Below, one piece after another: positions 7,530 to 16,570 of a DNA stretch of 64,000 nt. The position numbers and the translations under genes were made by a program. Position 1 is the first letter of the stretch. Each line of letters begins with the position of its first letter. Source of the DNA: Candidatus Sumerlaeota bacterium (GTDB lineage Bacteria > Sumerlaeota > Sumerlaeia > JAFGJS01). The stretch is taken from NCBI GenBank assembly GCA_016928995.1, contig JAFGJS010000042.1, positions 1-64,000 on the forward strand, written 5' to 3'. The notes below the pieces were generated by a model, which did no database searches, was not told the DNA's origin, and saw nothing but the letters and a program-made list of their open reading frames with translations.

Positions 7530-10393
7530 CCCTCGCCTTGCGTCAATTGAATCGTGATCGTTTCCGGCTTCAGCCCTTCGGCTCTGGCGTGCAGTGTGAT
7601 GGCGCCCGCTTTGCCCGTGGGACGCAGAATTGCCAGACAGCGGCCCTGACGCGTTTTGCAGACGGGCGCCTGGAAACTGGCCGGTTCGTTCGGGCTGCCG
7701 TTGCATTGCGCGGCGAGTTCTCCGGCGCCGCTGACGGCGAAATGCACTTCGACTTCCGCATTCGGCACGCGCGCGCCATCCGCATCTACTACTTCAACGG
7801 TCACATACGATAGATCGTTACGGTCCGCATGAATGCTCGTCCGGTCGGCGGTTAGTTTCAATTGCTTCGGCGCGCCGCTGGTTTTGAGCGCTGTTTCCGC
7901 AACGACTTTTCCGTTGTCCAAACCGTACGCCTTCAGTTCTCCCGGCGTGTAGGGCACATCGAATTTCGCGGTTAAATTTGTTGCGGCGGAAACCGGTTGC
8001 TCACCGATCACTTCGCCGTTGAGTTCAAGCCGCACTTTTTCACAACTGGAGTATACGGACACCTGCAGCGGATTGCTTTCCTGCCCTGGCCAGTTCCAAC
8101 TGCGCTCCTCATCCGGCCAGCCCCAGTCGCTGATCACTTCATGCTGCCCGGATGGGATCGGCGTATGCACCGCCATTTCAATTTGACTTCTGCCCCAGAC
8201 GACATCGCGATAATAAGACTGCGGTTTTTTTAAGCCGCACAGGTCGAGGTCGCCGCACCAGGCGCCGATCCACGGCCATGGCATGAAGAAAAAATTACTT
8301 TCCACATTCAAAATGGCGTGCGCTAGCCCGGCTTCGCCAAGGTAGTCCATCGCGGTCCAGACAAAATCGCCAATGATATAGGAATGCTTTTCGACAAACG
8401 ACCAGTAGAGAAAAGTTTCTTTCGGATAAGATTCCGTGCACAACATGACGCGATCAGGATGTCTTGCATGGTCGGACTCGTATTGATCCGGCAGGTAGTT
8501 ATAGCCGCAGACATCCAGATATGTGAAAGCAGGATCGGAGGTCTGTGCCCAATCTCCAGTCCTACTGATTGCCTGAGTGATATGACGCGTCGGATCGTGA
8601 GACAAAACAGCTTCGCGCAACCGCTTCTGTGTGCTTTCAGCGTTAAATTGTTCGGGGATTTCGTTGCCAATCGACCACATGATGATACACGGATGATTGC
8701 GGTCGCGTCGCACCATTGATGCGATATCGCGCTCGCACCATTCGTTGAAAAACCGGTGATAATCCTGGTGGTTGGCTTCCTTCGACTGGTTCCACTGATC
8801 GAAGGCTTCGTCGATCATCAGCATGCCCAGCCGGTCGCAAGCGTCGAGCATCGCGGACGACGGTGGATTATGGCTGCTGCGGATGGCGTTATAGCCGTTC
8901 GCCTTAAGCAACTCCACGCGGCGGATTTCCGCGCGGTCGATGGCTTTGGACCCAAGCGGACCGTTGTCATGGTGGATGCAGCCGCCCTTAAGCAAGAGCG
9001 GCTCGCCATTCAAACGAAAACCTTTCACCGCATCGATTTCGATTTTTCGAATACCAAAATTCGTTGAAATGGTATCGACGGTTTTTCCTGCGACAACAAT
9101 CTCTACATCCGCGGTGTATAAGTATGGCGTGTCGATTCCCCACAATTTTGGAGAGGAGACTTCGATCAATTGAGCTGTCGCGCCTGTGCTTCCGGCATCC
9201 ACCTTTAATTCGCTTTCGGCGCTGCCGATCTCTTTCCCTTCAAAATCTCGAAGATGAATGCGGACAAGCGCATCCGCCGGGGAATCGGTCTCGTTGCGCG
9301 CCTCGACAGCGACTCTCACGGTCGCTTTTTCGGTTGTGACTTCCGGCGTCGCAACAAAAACACCCCATGTCGGCACATGAACGGGATTGGTGATGGTCAG
9401 CCATACATGACGATAGATCCCCGAACCGGAATACCAGCGGCTATTGCGTCCTTCGTTGCGCACGCGCACGGCAAGAATATTTTCCTCGCCCGGCGCCTTC
9501 AGGTGCGGAGTCAAATCAAATTCAAAAGCAGTGTAGCCATGGGGATGCTCCCCTGCGCGTTGTCCATTGATAAAAACTTCGGCGTTCATATATACGCCGT
9601 CGAATCGCACAGCGACGCGCTGATCCGTTTCGTTCACGACAAAATGTTTGCGATAACAGCCGATGCCGCCGATCGTGTTTCCGGTGAAATGCTTGCTCGG
9701 ACTATCCATGGGATCAAACGGACCGATCCCTGCATCTTTTATTCCGGCGACGTTGATGCCGCCGTTGCCATTCCCGTCAAAAACACGGACGGCAAGAATG
9801 TCCGTGCCGTCGCCGCGGACCAGTGAAGCCGGCACGCGATAACGACGCTGCACATCCCACGCAGTGCTATAATTCGGCGGAAAGACGCCCATGCCGCCGA
9901 TGCGTTGTCCATTGAGCCAGGCTTCATCCACATCATCAATGCAACCCAGCAAAAGATCGAAATTCTGACCCTGACATTCTTCCGGAACTTCAAGTTTCCG
10001 GCGAAACCAGCCATAGACGTTGTCGTCAGTGTAATCGGAATGATGCTCCCAATTGTCCGGCAGCGCAACCAGCTGCCAATCGCTGTCGTCCAGTTCGCTC
10101 GCGCTCCAGCCAGCATCGTCGCCTTTGTGGAAACGCCACTGCCCAGTGACAGCCTCAAGTTCCGGAACAGCGTTTTCCTTTATCGGCAGGTCTTCAATCG
10201 TCCAGTCATGCGGAAGATCCAGCTGGCGCCAGTTGGAATCATCAAACGATGGACTCTCCATGCCCGGCTCATCGGCGCGCAGAAAACGCCAATCGCCGTC
10301 GAACGGCAGATCGCGCGAGTTCCCCGCGAAAACAGAAGCGCTCATGCCGCATTGGGCGAAGAAAAAACAGGATCCCAGCTTGCATAGGTTCAT
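7523..10393 (-). CDS. Secreted glycoside hydrolase family 2 enzyme (beta-galactosidase-like) with inserted jelly-roll
   Basis: The 956-residue protein has an N-terminal signal-like stretch ('LGSCFFFAQCGMSASVFAG'), then the GH2 sugar-binding, Ig-like and TIM-barrel domains, and C-terminal Ig-like domains. The acid/base Glu is in 'WSIGNEIPE' (about E578) and the nucleophile Glu in 'LCTESYPKE' (about E654). 'RSSHNPPSSAMLDACDRLG' is the family motif before them. The sugar-binding domain starts near residue 30 with 'DGDWRFLRAD' and is interrupted at about residues 80-215 by a second complete jelly-roll ('WRFHKGDDAGW ... NGQRIGGMG'). It then resumes at 'TIGGIGCYRKHF'. ATG 10391-10393 has a GGAG site 11 bases upstream. 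It hydrolyses beta-linked sugars, probably in the periplasm, but the exact glycan is unknown. Confidence 0.88.
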   Translation of the reverse strand: MNLCKLGSCFFFAQCGMSASVFAGNSRDLPFDGDWRFLRADEPGMESPSFDDSNWRQLDLPHDWTIEDLPIKENAVPELEAVTGQWRFHKGDDAGWSASELDDSDWQLVALPDNWEHHSDYTDDNVYGWFRRKLEVPEECQGQNFDLLLGCIDDVDEAWLNGQRIGGMGVFPPNYSTAWDVQRRYRVPASLVRGDGTDILAVRVFDGNGNGGINVAGIKDAGIGPFDPMDSPSKHFTGNTIGGIGCYRKHFVVNETDQRVAVRFDGVYMNAEVFINGQRAGEHPHGYTAFEFDLTPHLKAPGEENILAVRVRNEGRNSRWYSGSGIYRHVWLTITNPVHVPTWGVFVATPEVTTEKATVRVAVEARNETDSPADALVRIHLRDFEGKEIGSAESELKVDAGSTGATAQLIEVSSPKLWGIDTPYLYTADVEIVVAGKTVDTISTNFGIRKIEIDAVKGFRLNGEPLLLKGGCIHHDNGPLGSKAIDRAEIRRVELLKANGYNAIRSSHNPPSSAMLDACDRLGMLMIDEAFDQWNQSKEANHQDYHRFFNEWCERDIASMVRRDRNHPCIIMWSIGNEIPEQFNAESTQKRLREAVLSHDPTRHITQAISRTGDWAQTSDPAFTYLDVCGYNYLPDQYESDHARHPDRVMLCTESYPKETFLYWSFVEKHSYIIGDFVWTAMDYLGEAGLAHAILNVESNFFFMPWPWIGAWCGDLDLCGLKKPQSYYRDVVWGRSQIEMAVHTPIPSGQHEVISDWGWPDEERSWNWPGQESNPLQVSVYSSCEKVRLELNGEVIGEQPVSAATNLTAKFDVPYTPGELKAYGLDNGKVVAETALKTSGAPKQLKLTADRTSIHADRNDLSYVTVEVVDADGARVPNAEVEVHFAVSGAGELAAQCNGSPNEPASFQAPVCKTRQGRCLAILRPTGKAGAITLHARAEGLKPETITIQLTQGEGQ

Positions 10394-10975
10394 GCTATAT
10401 GACTCCAAGTTTCATTGTATTTTCTAATCTCTATCTCGAGCGAATCGACGTCAAGGCGTAAATCGGCTGATTCTCATGATGTCTTGAATTGAATACGACA
10501 TAATCTGCTGTCGCCAATGGATCGTGCCACGGATGTCCGCAATAGCGCTCGGTTCACCGGCAGCAGCAATGCAGCCGGTTTGACTCCCTCGAAAGTGATT
10601 CAAAGGCGACAGTCAAAAAACGCTTCATTCAAAAATGGGATGGCCACAAACAAGTATGATGACCGCATACAACTTAATAGCATAGTCTGCCCACGGCCTG
10701 GCTATTGCGCATAATTCTGTTCAAACTCAATCTTATTGCTGATATAATATTACATATCTTTATTGATTATAGTATTTTATAAAATATCGAAAATGAGCTG
10801 CATATAGCGCATTTACTATAAAATTGTCCAAAAAATGCAAAATGAACTTGATCTAAATTATATTCTCATATAGTAATTATTGAAAACGGTAAATTTCTTT
10901 CTTCATGACAAAAGAGAGCCCCAAAGAACTATCTCGCGATTCGTTTTTGGATCGCAATAAAACCAGGATTCAACC
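10394..10975. other. Intergenic region between divergent genes, AT-rich on the right
   Basis: About 580 bases separate the divergent GH2 gene and the HEAT-like lipoprotein-style gene. The left half has normal composition with no frame I believe. From about 10720 to 10900 it is strikingly AT-rich and holds a promoter-like pair (separate entry). A 65-codon frame at 10517-10714 has no ribosome site or protein-like character. Confidence 0.5.
10720..10748 (+). promoter_or_regulatory. Candidate sigma-70 promoter upstream of the 10976 gene
   Basis: TTCAAA (10720-10725) and a perfect TATAAT (10743-10748) are spaced by 17 bases, in the AT-rich spacer about 230 bases before the start at 10976. The -35 box is only a four of six match. 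Confidence 0.35.
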
Positions 10976-12001
10976 ATGAAAACAACCTTGCGCATTGCCA
11001 TCATCGCTTTCGCGATCCTCATCATCGCCGCCGCGGCCACTGCATACTGGATGCTCCAAACCCCAACGCCCACGCCGCAACAAACGGCCAACGCCAAAGC
11101 TCAATCGGTTAACGCCGCGCCGCTCGCTGATGCCGAAATCCCAATCCCGAAGCCCGAAACCCGAAGCCCGGAACCCGATGCCTCAAACTCGGAGCCTGAA
11201 CCGACACCAACCCCCAAACCCACTCCGCGCCCCGAACCGACGCACGTTCCCGCTCCGCCGCCGAAAACCTGCCGCGCACTCGATCCTAGCCTCGTGCCCC
11301 CTGAATTCGCCGGTTTCCTCGATTGGGACAGCCGCAAACAGGCCCAGGCCGTGACGGAGCGCATGAAAAATCCGGACCTCGATCCCGCCACGCTCAGTTT
11401 CTTCAAAGCCGCGATCCACGATCCCGAACTCGGTCTCCTCGTCCGCAACAACATGGCCAACGCCCTGCTCAACCAGGAGCGCAAGGACACGCAGCTCTAT
11501 CGTGAGTTCATCGACATGTGCCGCGATCCCGAGCAATCCGAACGCTGGCGCGCCTATTGCATCCAGTTCCTCGCTGGAACCCGCCCCTACACCGACGATA
11601 AAGGCGCCGTGGACCGCACCCTCTTCGGCCTTGCGCGTGGCGATGACCCGCTGGCCAGCCAAGCCCAGATGATGCTCGCCACGCTGGAGCAACGCGGCCA
11701 GCTGCGCCTCGACGGCGAATTCGCCACGCTGCAGGCCGCCGTGCTCAGCAACGAAACCGCGACGACCGGCGACCGCATCGCCGCGCTCAGCCTGCTCGGC
11801 CAGCGCAAAGCCGCCGAGTGCCGCGACATCATCCGCCAATACGCCACGAAGCCCTGTCCCGAGAGGCGCGTCGCCATCGCCGCGCTGGGTCAGATCGCCG
11901 ATCCGGAAGACAAAGCCATCATCCAGGCCGTTCTCGATGATCCCGAAGCCGGCTTCCTCGTCAAAAAAGCCGCCGAGACCGCCATCAAGAACTTCAAGTG
12001 A
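10976..12001 (+). CDS. Membrane-anchored protein with Pro-rich linker and HEAT-like repeats
   Basis: The 341-residue product has one N-terminal membrane helix (residues 6-27, 'IAIIAFAILIIAAAATAYWM'). A Pro/Glu/Thr-rich linker follows, to about residue 95, and then an alpha-helical domain. The helices include 'AIHDPELGLLVRNNMANALL' and later 'RVAIAALGQIADPEDKAIIQ', the paired-helix pattern of HEAT/Armadillo repeats. The globular part should lie in the periplasm. HEAT modules bind proteins, but no partner is visible. The linker is encoded by imperfect repeats of CCCGAAGCCCGAAACC type (11143-11182), much like intergenic stutter repeats elsewhere in the window. The start ATG 10976 follows a weak purine-rich stretch. 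Confidence 0.6.
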   Translation: MKTTLRIAIIAFAILIIAAAATAYWMLQTPTPTPQQTANAKAQSVNAAPLADAEIPIPKPETRSPEPDASNSEPEPTPTPKPTPRPEPTHVPAPPPKTCRALDPSLVPPEFAGFLDWDSRKQAQAVTERMKNPDLDPATLSFFKAAIHDPELGLLVRNNMANALLNQERKDTQLYREFIDMCRDPEQSERWRAYCIQFLAGTRPYTDDKGAVDRTLFGLARGDDPLASQAQMMLATLEQRGQLRLDGEFATLQAAVLSNETATTGDRIAALSLLGQRKAAECRDIIRQYATKPCPERRVAIAALGQIADPEDKAIIQAVLDDPEAGFLVKKAAETAIKNFK

Positions 12002-12229
12002 CGACAGACCGCATTGTAAAAAAAACGTTGCCAGCCAGTAGAACGGGAATCAATCCGGGGACGACAGCATGCAATTGCCTGCAGCTGTCGCGCGTGAGGA
12101 AGAAGCCGTAAGGAAATTATATTCATTCTCGAAAGTAATATCCGAATTGAAAGGGAACACAACCGGGGGCGGCAGTGCCACATTCAAAGGACGCGAGCAG
12201 AACTTTTCAGAGATGCTCTATTGCTGCTT

Positions 12230-12691
12230 TTATTCAGGATGCTGCCGGCGCGATGAGTAATATCGGAACATCCACCAGCCGAGTATTCCAGCCAATACTG
12301 CCACAAAGACCAATAAGGATATGCGGTTGATGCTGGCGTTAAAGTCATCCGCGATCTGCCTTCGCTGTTCCTGCTCCTTGCGGTTGATCGCCACTTGCCT
12401 TTGGGCTTGAGTTTTCATGCTGTCAACAAGCGCGCTTTTCACCGCCATGCGTTGTTCATAACGTTTCTTGCCGGTTTCGATTTTCAACCGCCGGTCTTCT
12501 GAAGCCAATTCCTGAACGTACGCATCGATCTCTTCCTGGGTTGCGTCACTCATGTGCTCTGGGAGCTGAACGCCGCGTGGAGCGACAGTTTCCTGCGCGT
12601 CATCGGCCATGCCGGAAACAGTCGCCAACAGCGTCACCAGCGCGATGGACAAAAATAAAAAGGGCATCCGTATGGCTTTCATGGGGCGCAT
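12230..12691 (-). CDS. Small membrane protein at the end of the pseudopilin operon
   Basis: The 153-residue protein has a signal-like N-terminus ('MPFLFLSIALVTLLATVSG'), a charged coiled-coil-like middle (residues 45-115, Glu/Arg/Lys/Gln-rich), and a C-terminal membrane helix 'LLVFVAVLAGILGWWMF' followed by a short basic tail. I do not recognise the family. ATG 12689-12691 has a GAGGAG site 8 bases upstream. It starts 17 bases after the PilX-like gene, so it is co-transcribed with the pseudopilins. It may help anchor or assemble them, but this is only from context. Confidence 0.65.
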   Translation of the reverse strand: MRPMKAIRMPFLFLSIALVTLLATVSGMADDAQETVAPRGVQLPEHMSDATQEEIDAYVQELASEDRRLKIETGKKRYEQRMAVKSALVDSMKTQAQRQVAINRKEQEQRRQIADDFNASINRISLLVFVAVLAGILGWWMFRYYSSRRQHPE

Positions 12692-12708
12692 CAATTCGAC
12701 TCCTCACA

Positions 12709-14457
12709 TCAGGATCCTTCACTGTAGAATCCTGCTACAGGTGTAATCTCGGTCAGAGACTCAAATTCCGTTCGCTCCGCCATAGGAAGCCCCAAATCGA
12801 TATAGCGATTAGGATCGTCGGCGTACCGGCTATGCACGCGGTAATCGTATGTGAAGGTTCCTGTGCTGCTGAAAATGATGGCCTCATCATGACAGATGAT
12901 GGAACCGTGGATAATCATATGGCTTTTTTCCAGGCGCATGCCGCAGGCGTGGTTGCAGTAAAAGACCCCTTCGAGCGTGTTGAAGTAGCTCCGGGTGTTC
13001 GAGTCCTTTTTGGGCACAAGGTTGCTATATGCAACAGGATTGCCGTATTGTGTGGGATAGCCGTCGATTTTAGCGATGCGGGTGTTGTCCATTTTCATCC
13101 CGTTGTTGTAATTGTATCCGGTGTCTTCAACGCCGTCGCCATCGGCGTCATACCAGGCGCTGTCCGCCAAGCCGTCGTCATCGGTGTCCAGATAGTCGAT
13201 GTTGTCGTCAGGCGTGTCCTGGATGCCATCCGCGCCAAGGGTGGTCTCATCGCCGAAATTCTTCAGACCATAGCTGCCGTTGTTCCAGCAGTATTCGTAC
13301 CATCCGCCGCTGCCGGTGTCATTGACGTCGCCGACGAGGATGCTTTCGCGCACGGCGTAAGCCACCAGATCTTTGCCGTCGCCGATGGCGTCTTCAACCC
13401 ATTGGTCGCGGCCGTCCTGCGACATGCTGGCCGGCGCTGAATTGAAATCCGGTCCGTTGACATAAGTCAGGTTGTCCATCACGTATAAATTGCCGCCGAC
13501 GTAAAATGTGCCTTGGCCAGTGACTTTGCCGCCGATCACCAGGTCGCCATCGATGACGACCGGACCGTCGATGACGATGGGATTGGCGTCCGTCCCTTTC
13601 AAGTAGATGCCCGGCTTTGAGGCGTCATCATGCACGGCGTCGATCATGACGCTGCCGCCCTGCGTCACTTGGCTGCCATTATCGTTGTCATAAGCTTGGG
13701 CTTGATCTTTGTAGTAGTCGAAATCCTTTAGATTGGGCATATCGACGCGTGTCACGCCGGGATGCACGTAGGTGACGGGATCATCGCCGGCGTAACCGAC
13801 GAAGGGAATGTCGCCGCTGAAAGGATCGACCGCCACTTCGTTTTCTTCGATGCTGCCATTGGCGAAGATGTTGCCGTTCACCTCCGGATTGTAGCGAAAG
13901 TCAAAATCCCAATTCGTGCGCTGGTCGCCCCAGCCGGTGATTGAAGCGCCCCACCACCAGCCCCAGTTGTTGAGGAAGTACTCATAGTCGAACACGACGC
14001 TGGGCGGGTCTTTGCGAATCAGCGCCTGGATCGTCCGGACCTTTTCCCCGACCTTGGCGGAGGAAGTGACGCGATACATATCCGTGACTCCGCTGGGGGA
14101 GTTTTCAATCGTCACCCAAATATCGTCCAGGCGGGATTCGCCCGCGCCCATCGACGACAGGTAATCCAAGTCGATGTCGCCGTCGCCGTCACTGTAGTTC
14201 CCCAGGAAGACGGCGGTGGCGCCTCCTTCGTCGGCGTCGCCGATTTGTTGAGCGGCCCACTGCATCGCATTCTCAGCGTGATACCAGGCCTCATGCGAAT
14301 CCCAGCGTCCATGAGATTGGCGATATTGAAACGAGCTCAATTGCAGCAAACCGGCCGTGGCGATACCGGCGATGCTGATCACGACCAAAGCCATGAACAA
14401 CACCGTGCCATGCAGCTTGCGGTTGAGTGCGCTGTTTGGATGTTGATGAGTTGTCAT
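12709..14457 (-). CDS. PilX-like minor pilin with acidic calcium-binding-type repeats
   Basis: The 582-residue protein begins with 'LHGTVLFMALVVISIAGIATAGLLQLSSF', split between a short basic leader and one membrane helix, typical of PilX N-termini. 'HAENAMQWAAQQIGDAD' follows, as in PilX and related proteins. The rest is a long beta-rich domain. Residues about 420-455 carry Asp-rich turns ('DTDDDGLADSAWYDADGDG') like thrombospondin-type-3 or EF-type calcium loops. The middle shows 'IVIDGPVVIDGDLVIGGKV', a polymer-like beta-helical stretch. It is probably a tip or surface component of a type IV pilus-like fibre. ATG 14455-14457 has a GGGAGG site 9 bases upstream. It is the third gene of the operon. 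An adhesin role is an inference. Confidence 0.7.
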   Translation of the reverse strand: MTTHQHPNSALNRKLHGTVLFMALVVISIAGIATAGLLQLSSFQYRQSHGRWDSHEAWYHAENAMQWAAQQIGDADEGGATAVFLGNYSDGDGDIDLDYLSSMGAGESRLDDIWVTIENSPSGVTDMYRVTSSAKVGEKVRTIQALIRKDPPSVVFDYEYFLNNWGWWWGASITGWGDQRTNWDFDFRYNPEVNGNIFANGSIEENEVAVDPFSGDIPFVGYAGDDPVTYVHPGVTRVDMPNLKDFDYYKDQAQAYDNDNGSQVTQGGSVMIDAVHDDASKPGIYLKGTDANPIVIDGPVVIDGDLVIGGKVTGQGTFYVGGNLYVMDNLTYVNGPDFNSAPASMSQDGRDQWVEDAIGDGKDLVAYAVRESILVGDVNDTGSGGWYEYCWNNGSYGLKNFGDETTLGADGIQDTPDDNIDYLDTDDDGLADSAWYDADGDGVEDTGYNYNNGMKMDNTRIAKIDGYPTQYGNPVAYSNLVPKKDSNTRSYFNTLEGVFYCNHACGMRLEKSHMIIHGSIICHDEAIIFSSTGTFTYDYRVHSRYADDPNRYIDLGLPMAERTEFESLTEITPVAGFYSEGS

Positions 14458-14526
14458 TGTTTCAAACCTCCCTGAAAAAACGCTGTCGATTCGCCATGCC
14501 CGGCGTTTCGAAAAAAGCGCATTTGA

Positions 14527-15183
14527 TCATTTGTCCCGCAATGTGACGGTGAACGTTTTCGTGACGGTTTGAATAAGTTTCGAGCCATCCGCGGGATCGG
14601 TCCGTCCATTCGTCCCGTTGTCGTCCATTTCAAAATAGACATTGATCGTGCTGTCATCCGGAATGCCGCCGGTCTTCTGACTTTCAAAAAAGTACATCTC
14701 GCGCAACATGATGCTCGGTCCGCTGGCGAACACGATGCTGTAGTCGCCCGAGTCGGTCCAATCTTCATAGAATTCCACGTTGCTGGTCGTGGCGTTGAAA
14801 CGAAGCCGGCGGCGCACCGCGGAGCTATCGCTCTCGCTGAATAGAATGCTGCGGTAAACCTTCGCGCCCCCAGGCAGCGAAATCTCATCCGCTGTGGGAA
14901 ACAGCGCGCCTGATCCAGCGCTGGCGTTGCGCAGATTGAAACGCGTCCCGCCTTCGCCGCCAGTAAGGAGCCGGTCCTGCAACAGATCTGCCGCTTGCCG
15001 CAGCCGGACGGTGGCGATTGCTTCTTTTTGCCCAAGGGCGATTTGATACATCAGATAAGCTAATGCGCTGGAGATGATGACAGACAGCGATAATGCAATT
15101 ACAATCTCCACCAATGTTATGCCCCGCCGTCTCGCTTGCGGACCGCGAAACCTTTCATGGCTTTTTATTCTGTTTGACATCAT
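14527..15183 (-). CDS. Prepilin-type protein, PilW-like minor pseudopilin
   Basis: The 218-residue protein has a basic leader ending 'ARRRG' and then 'ITLVEIVIALSLSVIISSAL', the class III prepilin cleavage motif with Glu at position +5, followed by one membrane helix. The C-terminal domain is beta-rich ('SIVFASGPSIMLREMYFFE'). Prepilin peptidase would cut after the Gly. The ATG pair at 15178-15183 follows GGAGAGA. The gene starts 33 bases after the PilV-like gene and ends 69 bases before the PilX-like gene. Confidence 0.8.
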   Translation of the reverse strand: MMSNRIKSHERFRGPQARRRGITLVEIVIALSLSVIISSALAYLMYQIALGQKEAIATVRLRQAADLLQDRLLTGGEGGTRFNLRNASAGSGALFPTADEISLPGGAKVYRSILFSESDSSAVRRRLRFNATTSNVEFYEDWTDSGDYSIVFASGPSIMLREMYFFESQKTGGIPDDSTINVYFEMDDNGTNGRTDPADGSKLIQTVTKTFTVTLRDK

Positions 15184-15216
15184 GACTCTCTCCAACGCTT
15201 CAGGACAATGCCGTGG

Positions 15217-15732
15217 CTATCCATCCCGCATGCGCACAAGATCCATACGCTTGGACAATTGACCGCCGCGCCCTAACGGCGCATCCCAGCGCATCACGAG
15301 CGACAAATGTTTCGAATAATCTTCACCGCTGTCCTGTGTGACGGTCAGCACGACCTGCATTTCAGGATTGAAGGAGGACATCCAGGCCAATTCCGGTTGA
15401 AAGACCAGATAGTCATTCGCAGTCAGATCGATCCAGGCGTTGTTGTTCGGGATGAAGATGCCCGGCGCGCCGTTGTTGCCGTCGTACAATGCATTAATCG
15501 GAGCTCCCTTTTTGATTTCCGCAAAATCCAGCCCTTCGACCAGTTCTAAATAATGAATTGCGTAATTCAGCATGACATTATGCTGATGCTGTTTGGTCTG
15601 CTGCACGCGATGGACGGATAACGCGGAAATCGTAACAAGGAAAACCAGCGCCGTAATGCCGCTGGCCGTGATGACCTCAATCAGCGTCATACCGGCAACG
15701 TTTCTTGAATATCGTTGCTGACGTACCACCAT
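15217..15732 (-). CDS. Prepilin-type protein, PilV-like minor pseudopilin
   Basis: The 171-residue protein starts 'MVVRQQRYSRNVAG' and continues 'MTLIEVITASGITALVFLVT', the prepilin cleavage site with Glu +5 and a membrane helix. It is the first gene of the four-gene pseudopilin operon. I chose ATG 15730-15732 because AGGAAGGA lies 8 bases upstream. Further in-frame starts (ATG 15768, TTG 15771) lack such a site and would make the leader too long. Minor pseudopilins prime assembly of type IV pili or type II secretion pseudopili. Confidence 0.8.
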   Translation of the reverse strand: MVVRQQRYSRNVAGMTLIEVITASGITALVFLVTISALSVHRVQQTKQHQHNVMLNYAIHYLELVEGLDFAEIKKGAPINALYDGNNGAPGIFIPNNNAWIDLTANDYLVFQPELAWMSSFNPEMQVVLTVTQDSGEDYSKHLSLVMRWDAPLGRGGQLSKRMDLVRMRDG

Positions 15733-16570
15733 AAATCCATTCCTTCCTGCGCGAAATGGCATCGTCATCAAATAAAATCGACCAAATGATTCAATATCAG
15801 CATTTTTTTGACCGACTACTGTTTATAGATTAATACGCCTGTTCCTTCTCTTCTTTCCTTTTTATCGACTGAAGCAGTATAGATCTTAACTTTATTATGA
15901 CTCTATACCCTAAAGCCCTTTTAATGTGCACATTAACATTGCCGCAACCTACAATAATTAAAAGGTGTAGCAATCATCACAACCGGCAGATTAGCCCTTT
16001 GAATGGAAATTACACCAATATTGCGTCTTTTTTCGTTGAATAGCCGCGCTTTGGTCAATGAATGTTTTAAATAATATCACACCTGTGCTTTACCGTCAAC
16101 ATTAAAGCACATATTCTATTCATTTTAATTATCGCATCATTTTTATGCTCTTAGATCTTGGATTCTATTCATCCTCCTTGATCAAGACTTGGTATGACGA
16201 CGCCTTTTTATAGTATTGGCCATCTGTGACCTAATTCTGGGCTGGACAAGATCTCGATCCGCACATCACGAATCCGATGAAAACGAGCATTATTGGGTCT
16301 GTAGCTTGTCCTCCATTCTATACGGGCTATTTATACCTGTTGAGCGATATAAAGAGCTTTTTCTGAGCTGGATGCGAATTGGCCGTATGTAATGATACAC
16401 TGCGGAGCTTGGCGCCATCCGCCAATCCGAGGTTGACTTCATGATTAACCGTCTCAACAATCTCCTTGGGAAGTCGCCGGCATCGTGGCGTCCATTTCGC
16501 CATGATCTCCCCAATTGCATTGGTGAGTTGAATTCAAGATTCTTATGGCTGACGGCAAAGGACGGCGCCG
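15733..16570. other. Long AT-rich intergenic region between divergent transcription units
   Basis: About 840 bases without a believable gene separate the pseudopilin operon (leftward) from the Gfo/Idh/MocA-GNAT gene (rightward). It is AT-rich from about 15770 to 16240, with ATTAAAGCAC-like words repeated and a GTGCAC palindrome near 15937. A 76-codon minus frame at 16290-16520 has no ribosome site or protein-like pattern. The region must hold the promoters of both flanking units, but I cannot single them out. Confidence 0.45.

Noticed and set aside
16290-16520. 76-codon minus frame in the long spacer
   Set aside because: No ribosome site, no hydrophobic or domain pattern, in an AT-rich spacer.
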